DNA of 64,000 nucleotides from Streptomyces carminius. Its GTDB lineage: Bacteria; Actinomycetota; Actinomycetes; Streptomycetales; Streptomycetaceae. Both the position numbers and the translations under genes were made by a program. Location: positions 271,713-335,712 of the forward strand of contig NZ_PGGW01000038.1 of NCBI RefSeq assembly GCF_002794255.1, given 5' to 3'. Below the pieces are notes generated by a model, which saw only the letters and a program-made list of their open reading frames with translations, was not told the origin of the DNA and searched no databases. Shown here one piece after another: positions 1 to 8,206 of the stretch (positions are counted from its first letter, which is position 1; each line of letters opens with the position of its first letter).

Positions 1-867
1 GCGGAAGACACAGCGCCCGGCGCGGCGCGGGAAGACGGCGTCCGTCATGGGGATGACGCCCTGCTCGGTGCCGGTGACCGTCATTCCCCCCAGGCCCAGC
101 ACCCGGCCGGTGTAGTCCCGCAGCGCCCGCTCGTAGCCCTCCGGCGACAGCGGGGTGCGGGAGAACTCGGTGTACTCCACCAGCGCCTCCCGCCGTCCCA
201 GCGGCAGGACGTAGCCGAAGGACAGTCCGTGGGCGGGCTGCGGGGTGCGGAAGTCCATCAGTTCCACGGCCGACGGGTCGAACGCGTCGGCGGAACAGCG
301 CACGAACCAGCCGCGGAAGTGCTGGAGCAGCGTGCTGCGCGCGGGCGGGAGCCGCCGGGGCGGGCGGGAGTCGAACACCCAGCGGGCCCGCACCCGCACC
401 GGGGCCCCCGCGGTGTCGGTGCCGTGGACGACGGCGCCGCCCGCCGGATCGTCCCGCACCCGGTCGACCACCGCGGTCAGCCGCCGTACCCGGGGCAGGG
501 GCGCCAGCCGGGTATCCACCAGGGCGGCGAAGTCGGTGGAGCGGAGCATCTTGTAGCGCGCGGCGCCCAGGTGGGCCTCGGCGGTACGGCCGTCCGGACC
601 GCGCACCCGCAGCCGGTCCCAGCCGGCCCGTACCGCCTCGTCGTACGGGCCCTCGCCGGTCTCCCAGAAGCACCAGGTGCGGGCCGGGGCGCGCACCGGC
701 CCCTCGGGCGCCTCGACGAGGACGACGGTGGGCGCGGTGCCGTCCGGGCCGGGGGTGTAGGCCAGCCGGTGCACCAGGGACAGCCCGGCGGCGCCGGCGC
801 CCACCACGGCGATGTCCGCGGGGGTGTCCGCGGGGGTGTCCGCGCCGGGATCTTCCAGATCGCTCAC
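1..867 (-). CDS. crtY: Lycopene beta-cyclase, C-terminus cut by window edge
   Basis: FAD-dependent lycopene cyclase that closes the ionone rings of lycopene in carotenoid synthesis. The N-terminus reads DIAVVGAGAAGLSLVHRLA, a dinucleotide-binding GxGxxG fold, followed by RTWCFWETGEG, characteristic of CrtY-type cyclases. Further on are LLQHFRGWFVR and DFRTPQ with a FGYVLPLG block, also typical. The chosen start is GTG (VSDLEDPG). A purine-rich GGAG directly abuts it, so the start is only moderately sure. The first residues hold a 12-bp tandem repeat encoding ADTPADTP. The gene runs off the left edge, where other crt genes would be expected; none is visible here. Confidence 0.85.
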   Translation of the reverse strand, partial: MSDLEDPGADTPADTPADIAVVGAGAAGLSLVHRLAYTPGPDGTAPTVVLVEAPEGPVRAPARTWCFWETGEGPYDEAVRAGWDRLRVRGPDGRTAEAHLGAARYKMLRSTDFAALVDTRLAPLPRVRRLTAVVDRVRDDPAGGAVVHGTDTAGAPVRVRARWVFDSRPPRRLPPARSTLLQHFRGWFVRCSADAFDPSAVELMDFRTPQPAHGLSFGYVLPLGRREALVEYTEFSRTPLSPEGYERALRDYTGRVLGLGGMTVTGTEQGVIPMTDAVFPRRAGRCVFR

Positions 868-941
868 TCCGGCCGTCTTCCACGCCGTGCCCCCTCGTAC
901 ACCGTTCGTGTCCGGCAGAACCCCTCGCGGCGGGGGCGGCC

Positions 942-1601
942 CTACCGCGGCACCGGTGCCCAGGGGCTCACGGCGAGCCTGCCGGTGTTGCCGAGGTCGA
1001 GGTGGGCGGGTACGGTCCGCGGCTCCCGGTCACCGAGCGGGTCGATCTCCACGGCGCTGCCGGTGGCGGCGGGCACCGTGGGGTCCGTGACGGTGTTGCG
1101 CCACACCAGGCGGGCCACCGCCGACTCGCCGGGGTCCAGGGGCACCGGTGCGGGGGCGTCGTCGAGCCCGCCGATGAGGGCGATCTCGGACACCTTGTGG
1201 AGGATCTCCACCTCCAGCGGCTCCCCGTCCCCGTCCAGCACCCGCACACCGGGACGGCCGCGGATGGTGCGGGAGGTCTCGCCGCAGTTCACCAGCCGGA
1301 CGCCCAGCACCCGCAGCCCCATGGCCGCCTCCGCCTCCTCCGCCTGGACGCGCAGGCCCGAGGCCGGGCAGGAGGACGCGGAGGGGGAGGGCCGGGGGGA
1401 GGGGGACAAGCCGTACTGCACGTGCCCCTCGGGAAACGAGGAGGCGAGCCGGTCCGGGCGGGGGAAGGCCGAGGGGTGCGGGGAGGAGGCCGACGGGGCG
1501 GGCTGGGTGCCGCAGGCGGCCAGCAGGCCGATCACCGGGAGCAGCAGGGCCGGGCGGAGGGCCGGCCGACGCGCCCCGGACGCGGCTGTGGTGGTGTTCA
1601 T
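942..1601 (-). CDS. Secreted lipoprotein, DUF4232-like
   Basis: About 219 residues. A signal peptide ends in the lipobox LLAACG, followed by a Ser/Pro-rich linker and then a beta-rich domain with CPASGLRV, GLRVLGVRLVNCGE and SAVARLVWRN blocks. That pattern matches the extracellular DUF4232 family of actinomycetes, whose function is unknown. I chose the ATG giving MNTTTAASG; a start ten codons upstream (MGKKPWNDD) is open but has no clear ribosome site. It is divergent from the XRE-cupin regulator gene across 78 bp holding two copies of an inverted repeat, so it is a likely target of that regulator (inference). Confidence 0.75.
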   Translation of the reverse strand: MNTTTAASGARRPALRPALLLPVIGLLAACGTQPAPSASSPHPSAFPRPDRLASSFPEGHVQYGLSPSPRPSPSASSCPASGLRVQAEEAEAAMGLRVLGVRLVNCGETSRTIRGRPGVRVLDGDGEPLEVEILHKVSEIALIGGLDDAPAPVPLDPGESAVARLVWRNTVTDPTVPAATGSAVEIDPLGDREPRTVPAHLDLGNTGRLAVSPWAPVPR

Positions 1602-1623
1602 CCGATCATCGTTCCATGGCTTC

Positions 1624-1658
1624 TTGCCCAAGAGGCAAAGAAATTGCCCGCCAGGCAG
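1624..1658. promoter_or_regulatory. Two in-phase TTGCC-N5-GGCAR inverted repeats (candidate operator)
   Basis: TTGCC-CAAGA-GGCAA (1624-1638) is a perfect 5+5 palindrome with a 5-nt spacer. TTGCC-CGCCA-GGCAG (1644-1658) is a near-perfect second copy exactly 20 bp further on, about two helical turns. Both lie in the short divergent region between the lipoprotein and the XRE-cupin gene. This arrangement is what cooperative binding of two dimers on one DNA face would need. The likely ligand is the adjacent regulator (autoregulation); this is inference. Confidence 0.6.
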
Positions 1659-1679
1659 GTTTCTGGCTCAATCACCTCT

Positions 1680-2318
1680 GTGAACTCCTCATCCGAGGGC
1701 CCTGCCGAGGCGGCGGCCGGCACCCCGCCCGACGGTCTGCCGCCACGGATCGCCGCCCGGCTGCGCGAGCTGCGCCGGCGGGGCGGCCTGACCCTGGAGA
1801 CCGCCGCCCGGCGCGCGGACCTGTCACCCGCCCACCTGTCCCGCCTGGAGACGGGCCGCCGCCAGCCCTCGCTGCCGTCGCTGCTCGCGCTCGCCCGGAT
1901 CTACGGTACGACCGTGTCGGACCTGCTCGGCGAGACGGTGGCCGAACGGGACCCGGTGGTACGGGCCGGCCGTGCGGAGACGGTCACCGCGGACGGCTGG
2001 ATCTACCGCCCGGCCGGAGGATCGGGCCGGGCGATGCAGGCACTGCGGGTCCACGTCCCCCACCGGCCGCGGCACGATCCGGTCCGGGTGCACCCCGGCG
2101 AGGAGTGGATCCACGTGCTCGGCGGCCGGCTGCGGCTGGTGCTGGAGGAGAACGAGCACCTCCTGTGGCCGGGGGACTCGGCGCACTTCGACTCGCTCAC
2201 CCCGCACCGCATCGCGGCGGCGACCGCCGACGGCGCGGACCTGCTGTTCGTGCACACGTTGCTGCGCAGCACCGTCGCCGAACTGTGCGTCGGCGCGGCG
2301 GGGCCGCGTATCACCTGA
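1680..2318 (+). CDS. XRE-family HTH and cupin transcriptional regulator
   Basis: 212 residues from a GTG start (VNSSSEGPAE), 21 bp beyond the second operator-like repeat. Residues 20-75 form an XRE helix-turn-helix (RLRELRRRGGLTLETAARRA, then LSPAHLSRLETGRRQPSLPSL). The C-terminal half is a cupin_2 small-molecule domain (VHPGEEWIHVLGGRLRLVL, LWPGDSAHFDSLTPH). Regulators of this plan usually repress neighbouring metabolic or export genes. A 50-aa DUF6126 membrane protein follows 68 bp downstream and is probably co-transcribed. The ligand is unknown. Confidence 0.88.
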   Translation: MNSSSEGPAEAAAGTPPDGLPPRIAARLRELRRRGGLTLETAARRADLSPAHLSRLETGRRQPSLPSLLALARIYGTTVSDLLGETVAERDPVVRAGRAETVTADGWIYRPAGGSGRAMQALRVHVPHRPRHDPVRVHPGEEWIHVLGGRLRLVLEENEHLLWPGDSAHFDSLTPHRIAAATADGADLLFVHTLLRSTVAELCVGAAGPRIT

Positions 2319-2386
2319 AGGCTGCGGCCCCGGTTCCCCGTTTCCCGTTCCCGCCGGCTCCGGCCGGTCCGAAAGGCGGCATCACC

Positions 2387-2539
2387 ATGTCCGAACAGCA
2401 CCCCCGCCCCGCGGCGCCGATGAACGAGGAGCGGAAGTTCCCCCGCGGGCTCGTCGTCCGGCTCTTCGTCTACCTGATCGCCGGCCACCTGGTCGCGGCC
2501 TTCCTCTACCTGCTGTTCGAGCTGGGCGGCGGGCGGTGA
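2387..2539 (+). CDS. Small single-pass membrane protein, DUF6126-like
   Basis: 50 residues. A polar N-terminus (MSEQHPRPAAPMNEERKFPRG) precedes one membrane helix (LVVRLFVYLIAGHLVAAFLYLLFEL). The ribosome site AAAGGCGG lies about ten bases before the ATG. The gene directly follows an XRE-cupin regulator gene, the usual setting of DUF6126 proteins in Streptomyces. Function is unknown; a sensor or partner role beside the regulator is only a guess. Confidence 0.75.
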   Translation: MSEQHPRPAAPMNEERKFPRGLVVRLFVYLIAGHLVAAFLYLLFELGGGR

Positions 2540-2572
2540 CGGCAGGCCCCGGACCGCGCACCGGCCCGGGGC

Positions 2573-3229
2573 TCAGCGGCGCATCGGCCCGGGAACGGTC
2601 ATCCGGAAGGGGTCCACGGCCACCGCGAGCCGGGTGGTGGTGCGCTCCAGGGCAGGGAGCCGCTCCGGCCACGAGGTGACCGTCAGCGTCCCGGGGCGGA
2701 GGGTCCCCCGCAGCCGGCCGGGGACGAACAGCCGCCGCCCGGGCGAACCGGAGAAGCCCGGAAGGGGAAGCGGCACACCCGGCAGGCCCGGCCGCCCGGC
2801 CCCGAGGACCAACTCGGCCAGCGGACCGTCCCGGTCGGCGACGCGCACCGCCGTCCGCCCACCGGTGTCCGTCCAGACGAACTCGGCGAGTTCCTTGGGG
2901 AGTCCCCAGATGTCCCGCCCGCCGCGCACCGAGACGGCGTCGTCGACCCAGATACGGTCGACCAGCAGCCCGGCACGGCGGCCGCGGCGGACCAGCGGGC
3001 CGATGGCCAGCTCGTCGTAGCGCAAGGTGCCCTCCCGGTACCGGACCAGCCCGACGGCCAGCAGGGAGGGGGAGACCAGCGGGCGCAGATCCCCGGGGAC
3101 GGGCAGTGGGCGGCGGAGCGGCAGGAGGCCGGCCCACAGTTTCCCCCGGAACCTCCAGGGTGCGGGCGGACAGGACGCACGGGTCCCCTCGGGGTCCTCC
3201 GGCACGCTGTCCGGAACGGGACCGGGCAT
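2573..3229 (-). CDS. Acetoacetate decarboxylase-family protein
   Basis: 218 residues. Family landmarks are PPAPWRFRGKLWAGLLPL at the N-terminus, LVRYREGTLRYDELAIGPLV, DRIWVDDAVSVRGGRDIWGLPKELAEF in the middle and a C-terminal LAVAVDPFRMTVPGP. The block RGGRDIWGLPKE resembles the active-site neighbourhood of this superfamily, but I could not assign the Schiff-base lysine with certainty. A beta-keto acid decarboxylase or a lipocalin-like small-molecule enzyme is likely. An AAGGAG lies about ten bases before the ATG. It stands alone, with a 32-bp hairpin separating it from the CtaG gene upstream. Confidence 0.72.
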   Translation of the reverse strand: MPGPVPDSVPEDPEGTRASCPPAPWRFRGKLWAGLLPLRRPLPVPGDLRPLVSPSLLAVGLVRYREGTLRYDELAIGPLVRRGRRAGLLVDRIWVDDAVSVRGGRDIWGLPKELAEFVWTDTGGRTAVRVADRDGPLAELVLGAGRPGLPGVPLPLPGFSGSPGRRLFVPGRLRGTLRPGTLTVTSWPERLPALERTTTRLAVAVDPFRMTVPGPMRR

Positions 3230-3317
3230 GTTCCGTGACTCCTTCCGTGCCGGGCCCCGCCGGGGAGGGCGGGGAAGGGCGGCACCGGCGGTGTGCCCGT
3301 CGGCCGAACGACCGTAC

Positions 3318-3385
3318 CCGTCCGTCCGGCACGGCCCCGGCGCGGCACCGCCCGGTGCCGCGCCGGGGCCGTGCCGGACGGACGG
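3318..3385. terminator. 32-bp perfect hairpin
   Basis: Arms 3318-3349 and 3354-3385 are perfectly complementary over 32 bp with a 4-nt loop. There is no U-tract, which is common for Streptomyces terminators. It lies downstream of the minus-strand CtaG gene and upstream of the decarboxylase-like gene. Termination of the CtaG operon is the simplest role. Confidence 0.7.
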
Positions 3386-3520
3386 CGGCCGCCTCGCACG
3401 GGCTCCGGTGCTCCGGGGTGTCCGCCGGTCGGCGGGCGCCCCTCCGCACGGACCCGCCGGGCGGCGCGTCCTCCTCCCCTGAGCCCGGCTTCCTCTTCCA
3501 GAGGAACCGGAGTCAGTGGT

Positions 3521-4537
3521 TCACGGCTCCTCTGGGGGCGGGTCGGGCCGGGGGAGCCGACGGCCGACCGGTTCGGGGACGGACGTGCCGGCCGCCGGCT
3601 GTGTCAGCGCCACTGCTCCGCTGACCGCTGTGTGACTCCCTCGCGGGCTGTGTCCTCCGCTTACCCACCGACCGGGTGAACACGCATCCGGAGCACCACC
3701 GGGGACCGGGTGCCGCGCGGGAGCGGAACCCCGGACGGCCCGCCGGCCCCGGGCGAGGGCCCGGCCGGTGGCGGCGTACCACTGGACGGCCAGGACCGCG
3801 GCCAGGGCCACCTCGACCAAGTCGCCGCCGTAATACATCAGTTGGGCGCCGGTACGCAGATCGGCGCCCGCGAGGCCGGTACCGGGCGGGGGAGCGGCGT
3901 ACAGGGACTTGGCCAGTACGGCGTGCGCGGCCCCGGCCCCCAGCAGCGCCGCACCGCGCCAGGGCAGACCCCAGCGGCGGCGCACCGGGTCGAGACGGCA
4001 GACGGCGAAGGTGAACAGCACACCCGCGGCGAGGACATGCAGGTGCAGCACGGCCGCCAGGAGCGGCCGGCCGTGTGCGGCGGCCCACAGCGGGGTGCGG
4101 TACAGCAGCCACAGCCCGCCCACGTCCACGGCCGCGGCCAGCGGCGGGAAGAGCAGCCACCCGGCGGGCCGGGAGTGCGCCGCGGCCAGCAGGGCACGCC
4201 GGAGAGGTCCCGGGCCCAGCACCCGCAGGACGAGGGTGAGCGGCCGGGCGAGCACCAGCAGCAGCGGAGCGGCCATGCCGGTGACCAGATGCCCGGCCAT
4301 GTGCGCGGTGAACGGCCCGCCGGGCGGGTCGAGGACGGCGGCCGCGGCCAGGGCCGTGCCGCCCGCCGCGAAGCACAGGTCCCGCGAGGGTGGCCAGACA
4401 TCACCGCGGCGGCGCAGCCGTAGGGCCGCGAGCAGGTAGCCGGCGACCACCGCCGCCGCGACCGCCGCGGCGAGCACGGCTGCGGGGGAGGGGCCCGAGC
4501 CGGCGGGGTGGAGGTGTTCCGGCGCCACCGGCGTCAC
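3521..4537 (-). CDS. CtaG-family cytochrome c oxidase assembly membrane protein
   Basis: 338 residues with about seven hydrophobic segments. Characteristic blocks are GPFTAHMAGHLVTGMAAPLLLVLARPL, LWLLYRTPLW, HLHVLAAGVLFTFAVCRLDP and QLMYYGGDLVEVALA. The His-rich HMAGH and HLHVL motifs fit the Caa3_CtaG family, linked to copper-centre assembly of terminal oxidases. The last ~70 residues after WYAATGRALARGRR are hydrophilic and low complexity and go beyond the usual family length. They may be a real extension or read-through of a degenerate 3' end. It overlaps the upstream DUF2243 gene by 4 nt (ATGA), so the two are translationally coupled. Confidence 0.8.
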   Translation of the reverse strand: MTPVAPEHLHPAGSGPSPAAVLAAAVAAAVVAGYLLAALRLRRRGDVWPPSRDLCFAAGGTALAAAAVLDPPGGPFTAHMAGHLVTGMAAPLLLVLARPLTLVLRVLGPGPLRRALLAAAHSRPAGWLLFPPLAAAVDVGGLWLLYRTPLWAAAHGRPLLAAVLHLHVLAAGVLFTFAVCRLDPVRRRWGLPWRGAALLGAGAAHAVLAKSLYAAPPPGTGLAGADLRTGAQLMYYGGDLVEVALAAVLAVQWYAATGRALARGRRAVRGSAPARHPVPGGAPDACSPGRWVSGGHSPRGSHTAVSGAVALTQPAAGTSVPEPVGRRLPRPDPPPEEP

Positions 4538-5025
4538 CCGGCCTTCGCACGCCGCCGGCCGCGGCCCGCGCGCACGGCCAGGGCGGCGCCCGCGCCCAGC
4601 AGCACCAGACCCGCCGCGTTCCAGGCCAGGTCGTAGGGGAGCAGGTCGACGCCGTAACGGACCTGGTGCAGCCGCAGCAGCTTGTGGTCGACGATCCCGT
4701 CGAACAGCTGGAAACCGCCCAGCCCCAGGAGCAGCCCGGCCCGGGCGTGGGGGACGGACAGGGCGCGGCGGCGGCGCAGGTCCGCGTAGAGCACGAACCC
4801 GGCCACCAGACCCAGCAACTCGGCGGTGTGCAGCAGGCCGTCGGAGAGCAGTCCGACGGCGGGGGTGGCGCGGTCGTAGAAGTGGTGCCAGTTCAGCAGC
4901 TGGTGGAAGACGATCTCGTCGACCGCCGCCATGACCGCCGCGCCGATCAGCGCGCAGACGGCCAGCGACCGGCGCGGCCGGCGGCGGGCGTCCGGTGTGG
5001 GGGATGGCTGGGATGGCTGGGCCAT
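4534..5025 (-). CDS. DUF2243 membrane protein
   Basis: 163 residues, four predicted membrane helices, with the family hallmarks DEIVFHQLLNWHHFYD and GGFQLFDGIVDHKLLRLHQVRY. Conserved His residues (HQLLNWHHF, DHKLLRLHQ) hint at metal or haem binding. DUF2243 genes commonly sit beside CtaG-like genes, as here, where the stop overlaps the next ATG. The partner function is presumably in respiratory copper-protein assembly (inference). Confidence 0.82.
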   Translation of the reverse strand: MAQPSQPSPTPDARRRPRRSLAVCALIGAAVMAAVDEIVFHQLLNWHHFYDRATPAVGLLSDGLLHTAELLGLVAGFVLYADLRRRRALSVPHARAGLLLGLGGFQLFDGIVDHKLLRLHQVRYGVDLLPYDLAWNAAGLVLLGAGAALAVRAGRGRRRAKAG

Positions 5026-5082
5026 GGTCTGTGCTGCCCTTCCGGGAGGGTGGGCGTACCGCGTCCGGTACGCCTACCCCGC

Positions 5083-5105
5083 CGTCCGCCGTGTCACGGC
5101 GGACG
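5083..5105. terminator. 11-bp hairpin between PP2C gene and DUF2243 gene
   Basis: CGTCCGCCGTG / CACGGCGGACG are perfect arms around a single T. Just below lies a second inverted repeat, GGCGTACC-N6-GGTACGCC (about 5054-5075). It sits past the stop of the phosphatase gene and before the DUF2243 start on the same strand, so it could end the first transcript. Confidence 0.5.
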
Positions 5106-5141
5106 TCCCCCGGGGGCGCCGGGGGCGGGATCCTGCCGTCG

Positions 5142-6398
5142 TCAGCCGTGCAGGCCGGCCCGCTCCGCCGCCGGGGCGAAGTCCTCGGCGGAGGGGCCGA
5201 GCCACTGGCAGAGCAGGACGGTGGCGTCGTCCTGGAGCCGGCCGCCGTGGTGGTCGAGCACGGAGTGGACCAGCCGGCGCAGGGTCTCGGGGACGGGCAG
5301 ACCGTCGGAGTGGTGGCGGACGATGAAGTCGACGAAGCGGCTCAGACCGAACTCGCGGTCACCGGGGCTGCGGGCCTCGGTGATGCCGTCGGTGTAGAAC
5401 ACGACGCGGTCGCCCGGTTCCAGCTGCTCCCGGCAGAGGGTGGTCCGCAGGCCCAGACCGGTGCCCAGCGGATGGGCGGGCGGGCAGCGCAGCAGGGTGC
5501 TCCAGCGTCCGCCGCGAATGACGACAGGGGGGTGGTGGCCGCGGTTGATCCAGGTGAACTCGCCGGTGCGGGTGTCCAGTTCCGCCAGGATGCCGGTGAC
5601 ATAGCGGCTGTGGCCGAACTGCTCGACCAGGGTCCGTTCGACCGCCTCGCCGGTCTCGGCCAGATCGGCGCCCTGCCGGCGGTGGTTGCGGCAGGCGGCC
5701 ACGGCGAGGTTGACGGTGAGGCCGGCGGCGGTGTCGTGTCCCATGGCGTCGAACACCGCGAGATGCGCCACGGGCCCGGCGGTGGCGTAGTCGAAGGCGT
5801 CGCCGCTGACCTCGTAGGCGGGCTCCAGCGCGGCGCCGATCACCACCCGGCCGTCCGCGTAGGTCAGCGGGGGCATCAACTGCCACTGCATCTCGGCGGC
5901 GACCCCCATCGGCCGGGTGCGGACCAGACGGGCGTGGGTGTCGTTGTGGCCGCTCTTGCCGGCCAGGAGCAGCGCCGTCAGGGTGGCCAGCTGCTTCATG
6001 TCGTCGTGGGTGCGCTGGTCGTCGCCGGCGGTGGCGACGTGCATGGCGCCCAGCCGCTCGGTGCCGTCCACCAGGGGGACCCACCACCGGTACCCTTCGG
6101 GACCGGCTCCGGCGGCGGGCAGGGGCTGCCCGTGCTGGAAGGCCCGTCCGGGCACGGTGCCCTCGATCCTCAGCTCCGCCTCGCCGTCCGCCGCACCCGC
6201 CCCGGCCTCCTGCCCGCCCGGGGGCAGCAGGCGCAGTACGTACTGCTGCAGATCGGCCAGGTAGATCCGGATGTCGGTGAATCCCACGGGGGCCGCGTGC
6301 TCGGCCACGGCGTCCGGCACCAGCTCCAGGGGCAGCAGGTGACTGGCGGACAACAGGCCGGCGAGCATCTGCCGACTGCGGAGAGCACGTTCCGGCAC
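5142..6398 (-). CDS. PP2C/SpoIIE-type serine/threonine phosphatase
   Basis: 418 residues from a GTG start preceded by GGAAGGAG six bases upstream; a longer frame to 6641 has no such site. The N-terminal ~150 residues form a GAF-like sensor region. The C-terminal SpoIIE/PP2C domain shows SGDAFDYA, VAHLAVFDAMGHDTAAGLTVNLA, TWINRGHHPPVVI and FYTDGITEARS, with the metal-binding Asp residues of the family. Such proteins in Streptomyces dephosphorylate anti-anti-sigma factors or control stress responses. No kinase or anti-sigma partner is adjacent. Confidence 0.88.
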   Translation of the reverse strand: MPERALRSRQMLAGLLSASHLLPLELVPDAVAEHAAPVGFTDIRIYLADLQQYVLRLLPPGGQEAGAGAADGEAELRIEGTVPGRAFQHGQPLPAAGAGPEGYRWWVPLVDGTERLGAMHVATAGDDQRTHDDMKQLATLTALLLAGKSGHNDTHARLVRTRPMGVAAEMQWQLMPPLTYADGRVVIGAALEPAYEVSGDAFDYATAGPVAHLAVFDAMGHDTAAGLTVNLAVAACRNHRRQGADLAETGEAVERTLVEQFGHSRYVTGILAELDTRTGEFTWINRGHHPPVVIRGGRWSTLLRCPPAHPLGTGLGLRTTLCREQLEPGDRVVFYTDGITEARSPGDREFGLSRFVDFIVRHHSDGLPVPETLRRLVHSVLDHHGGRLQDDATVLLCQWLGPSAEDFAPAAERAGLHG

Positions 6399-6837
6399 GG
6401 TGGCTCCTTCCTGCTCCTGCTCTCCGGCGGCCGTCCGTGCGTCCGGACCCCCGTTCCGGGCATCATGACAGGTCGCGTGGTCCTGCCGGCGGCCGGCAGG
6501 ACGGGGGAATCCGCCGGCCGCCGACGAGGAGGCGACCGGGGGCCTGTCATACGACTCCACCTGTCGGCACCCCGGGCGCACCCCCCGCCTACCCGGCACG
6601 GCGGGGCGCAAGCCTGCGGCGGCGACCGTTCCGGAACTCATCGGTCCGCTCCCGCCCTCCCCGTACCCGAAGGCGTACCCGGAGGCCGCCGGCCCGCCCG
6701 CCCCGGACCCTGCTGCGGCGGAACGCCCCTGCCGGCCGGGGCGCAGGCGGCCGTCTGCGCCCCGTGGAGCTCGTGCGCTCCTCGGCCTTGGCGTCCGGGG
6801 CCGGCGGTCACGCGCGGCAGGCCGTCACAGCCCTGGG
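6399..6837. other. Intergenic stretch without recognised gene
   Basis: Open frames here are GC-rich shadows lacking family motifs. One inverted repeat (11-bp arms 6487-6497 and 6513-6523) lies near the PP2C start and could be a leader structure. Nothing else is supported. Confidence 0.5.
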
Positions 6838-7455
6838 CTACGGGGCAGCCGGGGGCGGGGCCGAGGACGAGGGGCAGGTCGCGGCCTGGGGGACGTCGTC
6901 ACCGTGCCGGGTGAGGGAGCACAGCGTGGTGAAGCTGATCTTCCAGGTCCCCTCCTGGCGGACGGCGGTCCCCGTGGCGCCGGTGGCGACCGGGCTGCCC
7001 TCCCGGATGAGGGTGTAGCCGACCCTGGCGCGTTCGGGGGAGGTGAAGACCGTCCGGTCCACCCGTACGCGGAGCAGTTCGGCCCGCTCGTCACGGGTGA
7101 ACCCCTCGATCATCAGCCGGTACAGCTCGCCGTCCTCGACCAGGGCGGCCCTGTCGTCGACCGACGTGGCGGTGAAGAACCCCTCCCAGTTCTCCCGGAT
7201 CTCCTGGGCGGCCCCGGCCGGGTCCTCCGGTGCGGTGGCGGTCGCCGAAGGAGAGGGGGAGGCGGAAGGCGAGGAGGAAGGGGACGGAACGCCGCCCGGC
7301 GGATCGCCGGCGGGACGGGACGGGGCGGTCGCGGAGGAGCTGGGGCTCGGGGCGGGGGAGGGCTCCTCCCCGCCCCCACCACCGCAGGCCGCGGCGGCCA
7401 GCAGCGCCGTGAGCGCTGCGAGGACTGCTGTGCGCTGCCGGACGACGCTGGCCAT
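6838..7455 (-). CDS. Lipoprotein with Ser/Pro linker, function unknown
   Basis: 205 residues. Signal peptide with lipobox LLAAAACG, then a ~55-residue Ser/Pro/Ala linker, then a compact domain (IRENWEGFFTATSVDDRAALVEDGEL ... VGYTLIREGSPVATGATGTAVRQEGTWKISFTTLCSL). The C-terminal domain resembles low-molecular-weight mycobacterial antigen/NTF2-like secreted lipoproteins that bind small ligands. GAGGTGAGG directly precedes the ATG. It is divergent from the GNAT gene. Confidence 0.7.
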   Translation of the reverse strand: MASVVRQRTAVLAALTALLAAAACGGGGGEEPSPAPSPSSSATAPSRPAGDPPGGVPSPSSSPSASPSPSATATAPEDPAGAAQEIRENWEGFFTATSVDDRAALVEDGELYRLMIEGFTRDERAELLRVRVDRTVFTSPERARVGYTLIREGSPVATGATGTAVRQEGTWKISFTTLCSLTRHGDDVPQAATCPSSSAPPPAAP

Positions 7456-7602
7456 GACCTCACCTCGGACGGATAGGGCGGTGTCCGTTGACTACCCGTG
7501 GTCGGGGAGCGCATGCCGGGCGTACGCGGGGCAACGGCACCCCGGCCGGCGGCACGGGGTTTCCGGTTGCCGTCGGCCCGCCCCGTACGGCAGCCTGCCC
7601 GG

Positions 7603-8139
7603 ATGACCGAGATCCGGACTCTGACGGCGGACGACTGGCGGACCTGGCGCGAACTGCGGCTGGCGGCGCTCGCGGAGGCGCCCGGCGCGTTCGGATCCCG
7701 GCTCGCGGACTGGCAGGGCCCCGGCGACCGGGAGGAGCGCTGGCGCGCCCGGCTGGACCTCCCCGGCGCGTGCCACTTCCTCGCCCTGCTCGACGGCCGG
7801 CCCGCCGGGATGGCCGGCGGTGTCCCCGTTCCGGAGCCGGCCGGGGAGGGCGGTACGGCGGAGCTGATCTCGATGTGGGTCGCCCCCGCCGCCCGGGGCC
7901 GCGGAACGGGGGACGAACTGGTGCGGGCGGTGGTGCGGTGGGCCGCGGCGGCCGGGAACCGGGCGGTGCGACTGTCGGTCTTCTCCGGCAACACGCACGC
8001 GGCGGCCCTCTACCGCCGCCACGGCTTCGTGCCCACCGGGCCGGCCGGCGACCCGCTGCCCGACGGCCGCCGGGAGCACGTCATGGTCAGGACGCTGTCC
8101 ACCGTCCGGCGGGAGAGCGCCGGTGCGCGGGGCGGGTGA
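7603..8139 (+). CDS. GNAT-family N-acetyltransferase
   Basis: 178 residues from ATG (MTEIRTLTADDW). The acetyl-CoA site is VAPAARGRGTGDELVRAVVRWA (R/Q-x-x-G-x-G/A loop), followed by RLSVFSGNTHAAALYRRHGFVPTG, the motif typical of the C-terminal beta-bulge. A longer in-frame start 35 codons upstream exists but adds only low-complexity sequence. The substrate cannot be read from sequence. Confidence 0.85.
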   Translation: MTEIRTLTADDWRTWRELRLAALAEAPGAFGSRLADWQGPGDREERWRARLDLPGACHFLALLDGRPAGMAGGVPVPEPAGEGGTAELISMWVAPAARGRGTGDELVRAVVRWAAAAGNRAVRLSVFSGNTHAAALYRRHGFVPTGPAGDPLPDGRREHVMVRTLSTVRRESAGARGG

Positions 8140-8143
8140 CCCG

Positions 8144-8173
8144 CGGTGTCCGGCCGACGCCGGCCGGACACCG
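8144..8173. terminator. Bidirectional hairpin closing the GNAT gene and hydrogenase operon
   Basis: 12-bp perfect arms (CGGTGTCCGGCC and its complement) around GACGCC, placed between two convergent genes, 4 bp past the GNAT stop and ~33 bp past the DUF6893 stop. Confidence 0.65.
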
Positions 8174-8206
8174 GTCCGGCCCCGCCGGGGGCGCCCGCCG
8201 CTTCCG

